Program-made: the position numbers and the translations under genes
Shown here: in pieces, positions 30,959 to 32,382 of the stretch
How the letters are laid out: every line of letters starts with the position of its first letter
Numbering within the stretch: position 1 is the first letter of the stretch
IMG/VR virus record: IMGVR_UViG_3300018424_000109
Span: 1-32,382 of that record
DNA from: a virus
Direction: 5' to 3' (one strand)
Length of the DNA: 32,382 bases
The notes under the pieces: generated by a model
Told to the model about the DNA's origin: nothing
Seen by the model: only the letters and a program-made list of their open reading frames with translations
Databases searched by the model: none

Positions 30959-32340
30959 TGGAAAGAATCGAACAGACAATCCTGAGGAATCTAATCTTCA
31001 ATGAAGAATATTGTCGGAAGGTTCTACCCTTTATTCGTAATGAATACTTTGATACTCGTACAGACCGAATCTTATTTGAAGAGATCTCTTCATTCTTAGA
31101 TAAGTTCAACACTCTTCCTACAAAGGAAGTGTTGAGTATTGAGACTGACAGTCGTGAAGATATAACAGGAGACGAGATGAAGATCATCTCTGACCTGATT
31201 CAGAGTCTTGATGATGCTCCTGTTGAGCAGGACTGGTTGGAGAAATATACAGAGAAGTGGTGTCGTGATCGTGCCATCTATCTCGCACTGATGGAGTCTA
31301 TCAAGATTGCTGATGGTGGGGATGAGAAGAAGAACAGGGATGCTATCCCCGCAATTCTCTCAGATGCCCTTGCAGTATCTTTTGATCCTCATGTGGGTCA
31401 TGATTACTTAGAAGATTTTGAGTCACGCTATGACAGTTACCATGAGAAGGAAGATAAGATCCCCTTTGATCTGGAATACTTCAATAAGATTACAAAAGGT
31501 GGTCTTCCTAATAAGACTCTTAATGTCGCTCTTGCTGGGACAGGTGTTGGTAAGTCTCTTTTCATGTGTCATATGGCTAGCTCCTGTTTGCTTGACGGAC
31601 GTAATGTGCTTTACGTTACAATGGAGATGGCAGAGGAGAAAATTGCTGAACGTATTGATGCAAACCTTTTGAATGTTCCCATTCAAGAGATCAGTGAACT
31701 ACCTAAAGTTATGTTTGAAACTAAGGTAAATAATCTTAGTAAGAAGACACAGGGTAAACTCATCATCAAAGAGTATCCTACTGCTTCTGCTCACTCTGGG
31801 CATTTTAGGGCGTTGCTAAATGAACTGGCACTCAAACGATCTTTCAAACCTGATATTATTTTTATTGACTATCTCAATATCTGCGCCTCGTCGCGTTACA
31901 AAGGATCTGCCAATATTAATTCCTATACTCTTATTAAGTCTATTGCAGAGGAGCTTAGAGGGTTGGCTGTCGAAGCCGAGGTCCCTATCGTATCTGCCAC
32001 CCAGACCACTCGTTCTGGTTATGGCAGCTCTGATGTTGAGCTTACTGATACAAGTGAGTCCTTTGGTTTGCCTGCTACTGCTGATCTTATGTTTGCCCTT
32101 ATTTCAACGGAAGAGTTGGAACAACTGGGACAGATTATGGTGAAGCAGTTGAAGAATCGATACAATGATTTGTCAGTGAACAAGCGATTCATCTTAGGTA
32201 TTGATCGCGCTAAGATGCGTTTGTATGACTGTGAGCAGACAGCACAGGACAACTTGCTTGACAGCGGTCAGGATGACGAGTATAATGATGAGAAACCAAC
32301 CAAGAAAAAATCTTTTGAAGGATTCAAGTTCGATGTCTAA
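30958..32340 (+). CDS. gp41: Replicative DNA helicase gp41 (DnaB-like)
   Basis: The protein has 460 residues (T4 gp41 has 475). This hexameric 5'-3' helicase moves with the fork and pairs with primase gp61. Walker A is GTGVGKSL (194-201), preceded by TKGGLPNKTLNV, as in DnaB-type helicases. Walker B is IIFIDYLN and the H4-like motif region ends in the Arg-finger segment QLKNRYNDL. The N-terminal about 150 residues are helical. The ATG at 30958 was chosen; a TTG one codon earlier is in frame. Lysine-rich PTKKKSFEGF forms the C-terminus. The primase gene is not in the window. Confidence 0.96.
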   Translation: MERIEQTILRNLIFNEEYCRKVLPFIRNEYFDTRTDRILFEEISSFLDKFNTLPTKEVLSIETDSREDITGDEMKIISDLIQSLDDAPVEQDWLEKYTEKWCRDRAIYLALMESIKIADGGDEKKNRDAIPAILSDALAVSFDPHVGHDYLEDFESRYDSYHEKEDKIPFDLEYFNKITKGGLPNKTLNVALAGTGVGKSLFMCHMASSCLLDGRNVLYVTMEMAEEKIAERIDANLLNVPIQEISELPKVMFETKVNNLSKKTQGKLIIKEYPTASAHSGHFRALLNELALKRSFKPDIIFIDYLNICASSRYKGSANINSYTLIKSIAEELRGLAVEAEVPIVSATQTTRSGYGSSDVELTDTSESFGLPATADLMFALISTEELEQLGQIMVKQLKNRYNDLSVNKRFILGIDRAKMRLYDCEQTAQDNLLDSGQDDEYNDEKPTKKKSFEGFKFDV

Positions 32341-32382
32341 AATTAAGTTTGAGCGTTATGAAGAGTTTGTAAATGCCGTCAC
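32333..32382 (+). CDS. Start of a probable MazG-like pyrophosphohydrolase (partial)
   Basis: An ATG overlaps the gp41 stop codon by 8 nt and opens a frame MSKIKFERYEEFVNAV to the window edge. The opening resembles what I recall of the small MazG-type nucleotide pyrophosphohydrolases that follow gp41 in other cyanomyophages. Only 16 full codons are visible. The call is from memory of that locus and is weak. Confidence 0.45.
   Translation, partial: MSKIKFERYEEFVNAV

Overview
The window is a block of the genome of a T4-like cyanophage (contractile-tailed myovirus, Tevenvirinae-like, infecting marine Synechococcus or Prochlorococcus). The evidence is the T4 order of head, tail, recombination and replication genes. 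It also carries lineage markers usual for cyanomyophages: a cobS-like AAA+ gene, an hsp20 gene, a DUF3110-like gene, a 2OG-Fe(II) oxygenase, and the gp23-gp3-uvsY-uvsW junction. Every convincing gene is on the + strand. Coding is almost gap-free and no stretch of 300 bases lacks a gene. I see no tRNA, CRISPR array, insertion sequence, or photosynthesis gene.

Layout. (a) 1-11432, late structural module: the tail end of an unidentified gene, a beta-rich virion protein, an 88-residue repeat protein, gp17 large terminase, gp18 sheath, gp19 tube, gp20 portal, a gp67-like core protein, gp21 protease, gp22 scaffold, gp23 major capsid, and gp3 tail completion. T4-type late promoter octamers (NATAAATA, or a CTAAATAA variant) precede most of these genes. 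A UUCG-loop terminator follows gp23. (b) 11429-17313, recombination and late-transcription module: uvsY, uvsW, an Sm-like small protein, gp55 late sigma factor, gp47, a DUF3110-like protein and gp46, ended by a second terminator. (c) 17379-21349: a zinc-peptidase/VWA protein, a beta-class DNA methylase, and a CobS/MoxR-type AAA+ ATPase. (d) 21354-25500, clamp module: a DUF3310 protein, gp45, a 50-residue AbrB-like protein, gp44, a small protein, a Dam-like methylase, two mini-genes, gp62 and RegA, ended by a third terminator. (e) 25605-32382: Hsp20, two further Sm-like proteins, gp43 polymerase, a small protein, UvsX, a 2OG-Fe(II) oxygenase, gp41 helicase, and the start of a probable MazG-like gene.

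Together the window holds most of the T4 replisome (gp43, gp44/62, gp45, gp41), the recombination set (UvsX, UvsY, UvsW, gp46/47), and the late-transcription factor gp55 with its probable target promoters. Many replication genes overlap by 1-26 nt, so their translation is probably coupled.

The most interesting signals are four. (1) The VWA/HExxH protein and the CobS-like ATPase look like a two-part MoxR-VWA machine rather than a cobalamin enzyme. (2) A pair of divergent sigma70-like promoters upstream of gp55 share a palindromic -35 region; the minus-strand promoter is full consensus and would make antisense RNA. (3) A full-consensus promoter is embedded in a 12-bp stem-loop before the gp43 operon. 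(4) Three paralogous Sm-like small proteins lie in the window. All functional calls come from reading motifs and synteny; no database search was run.
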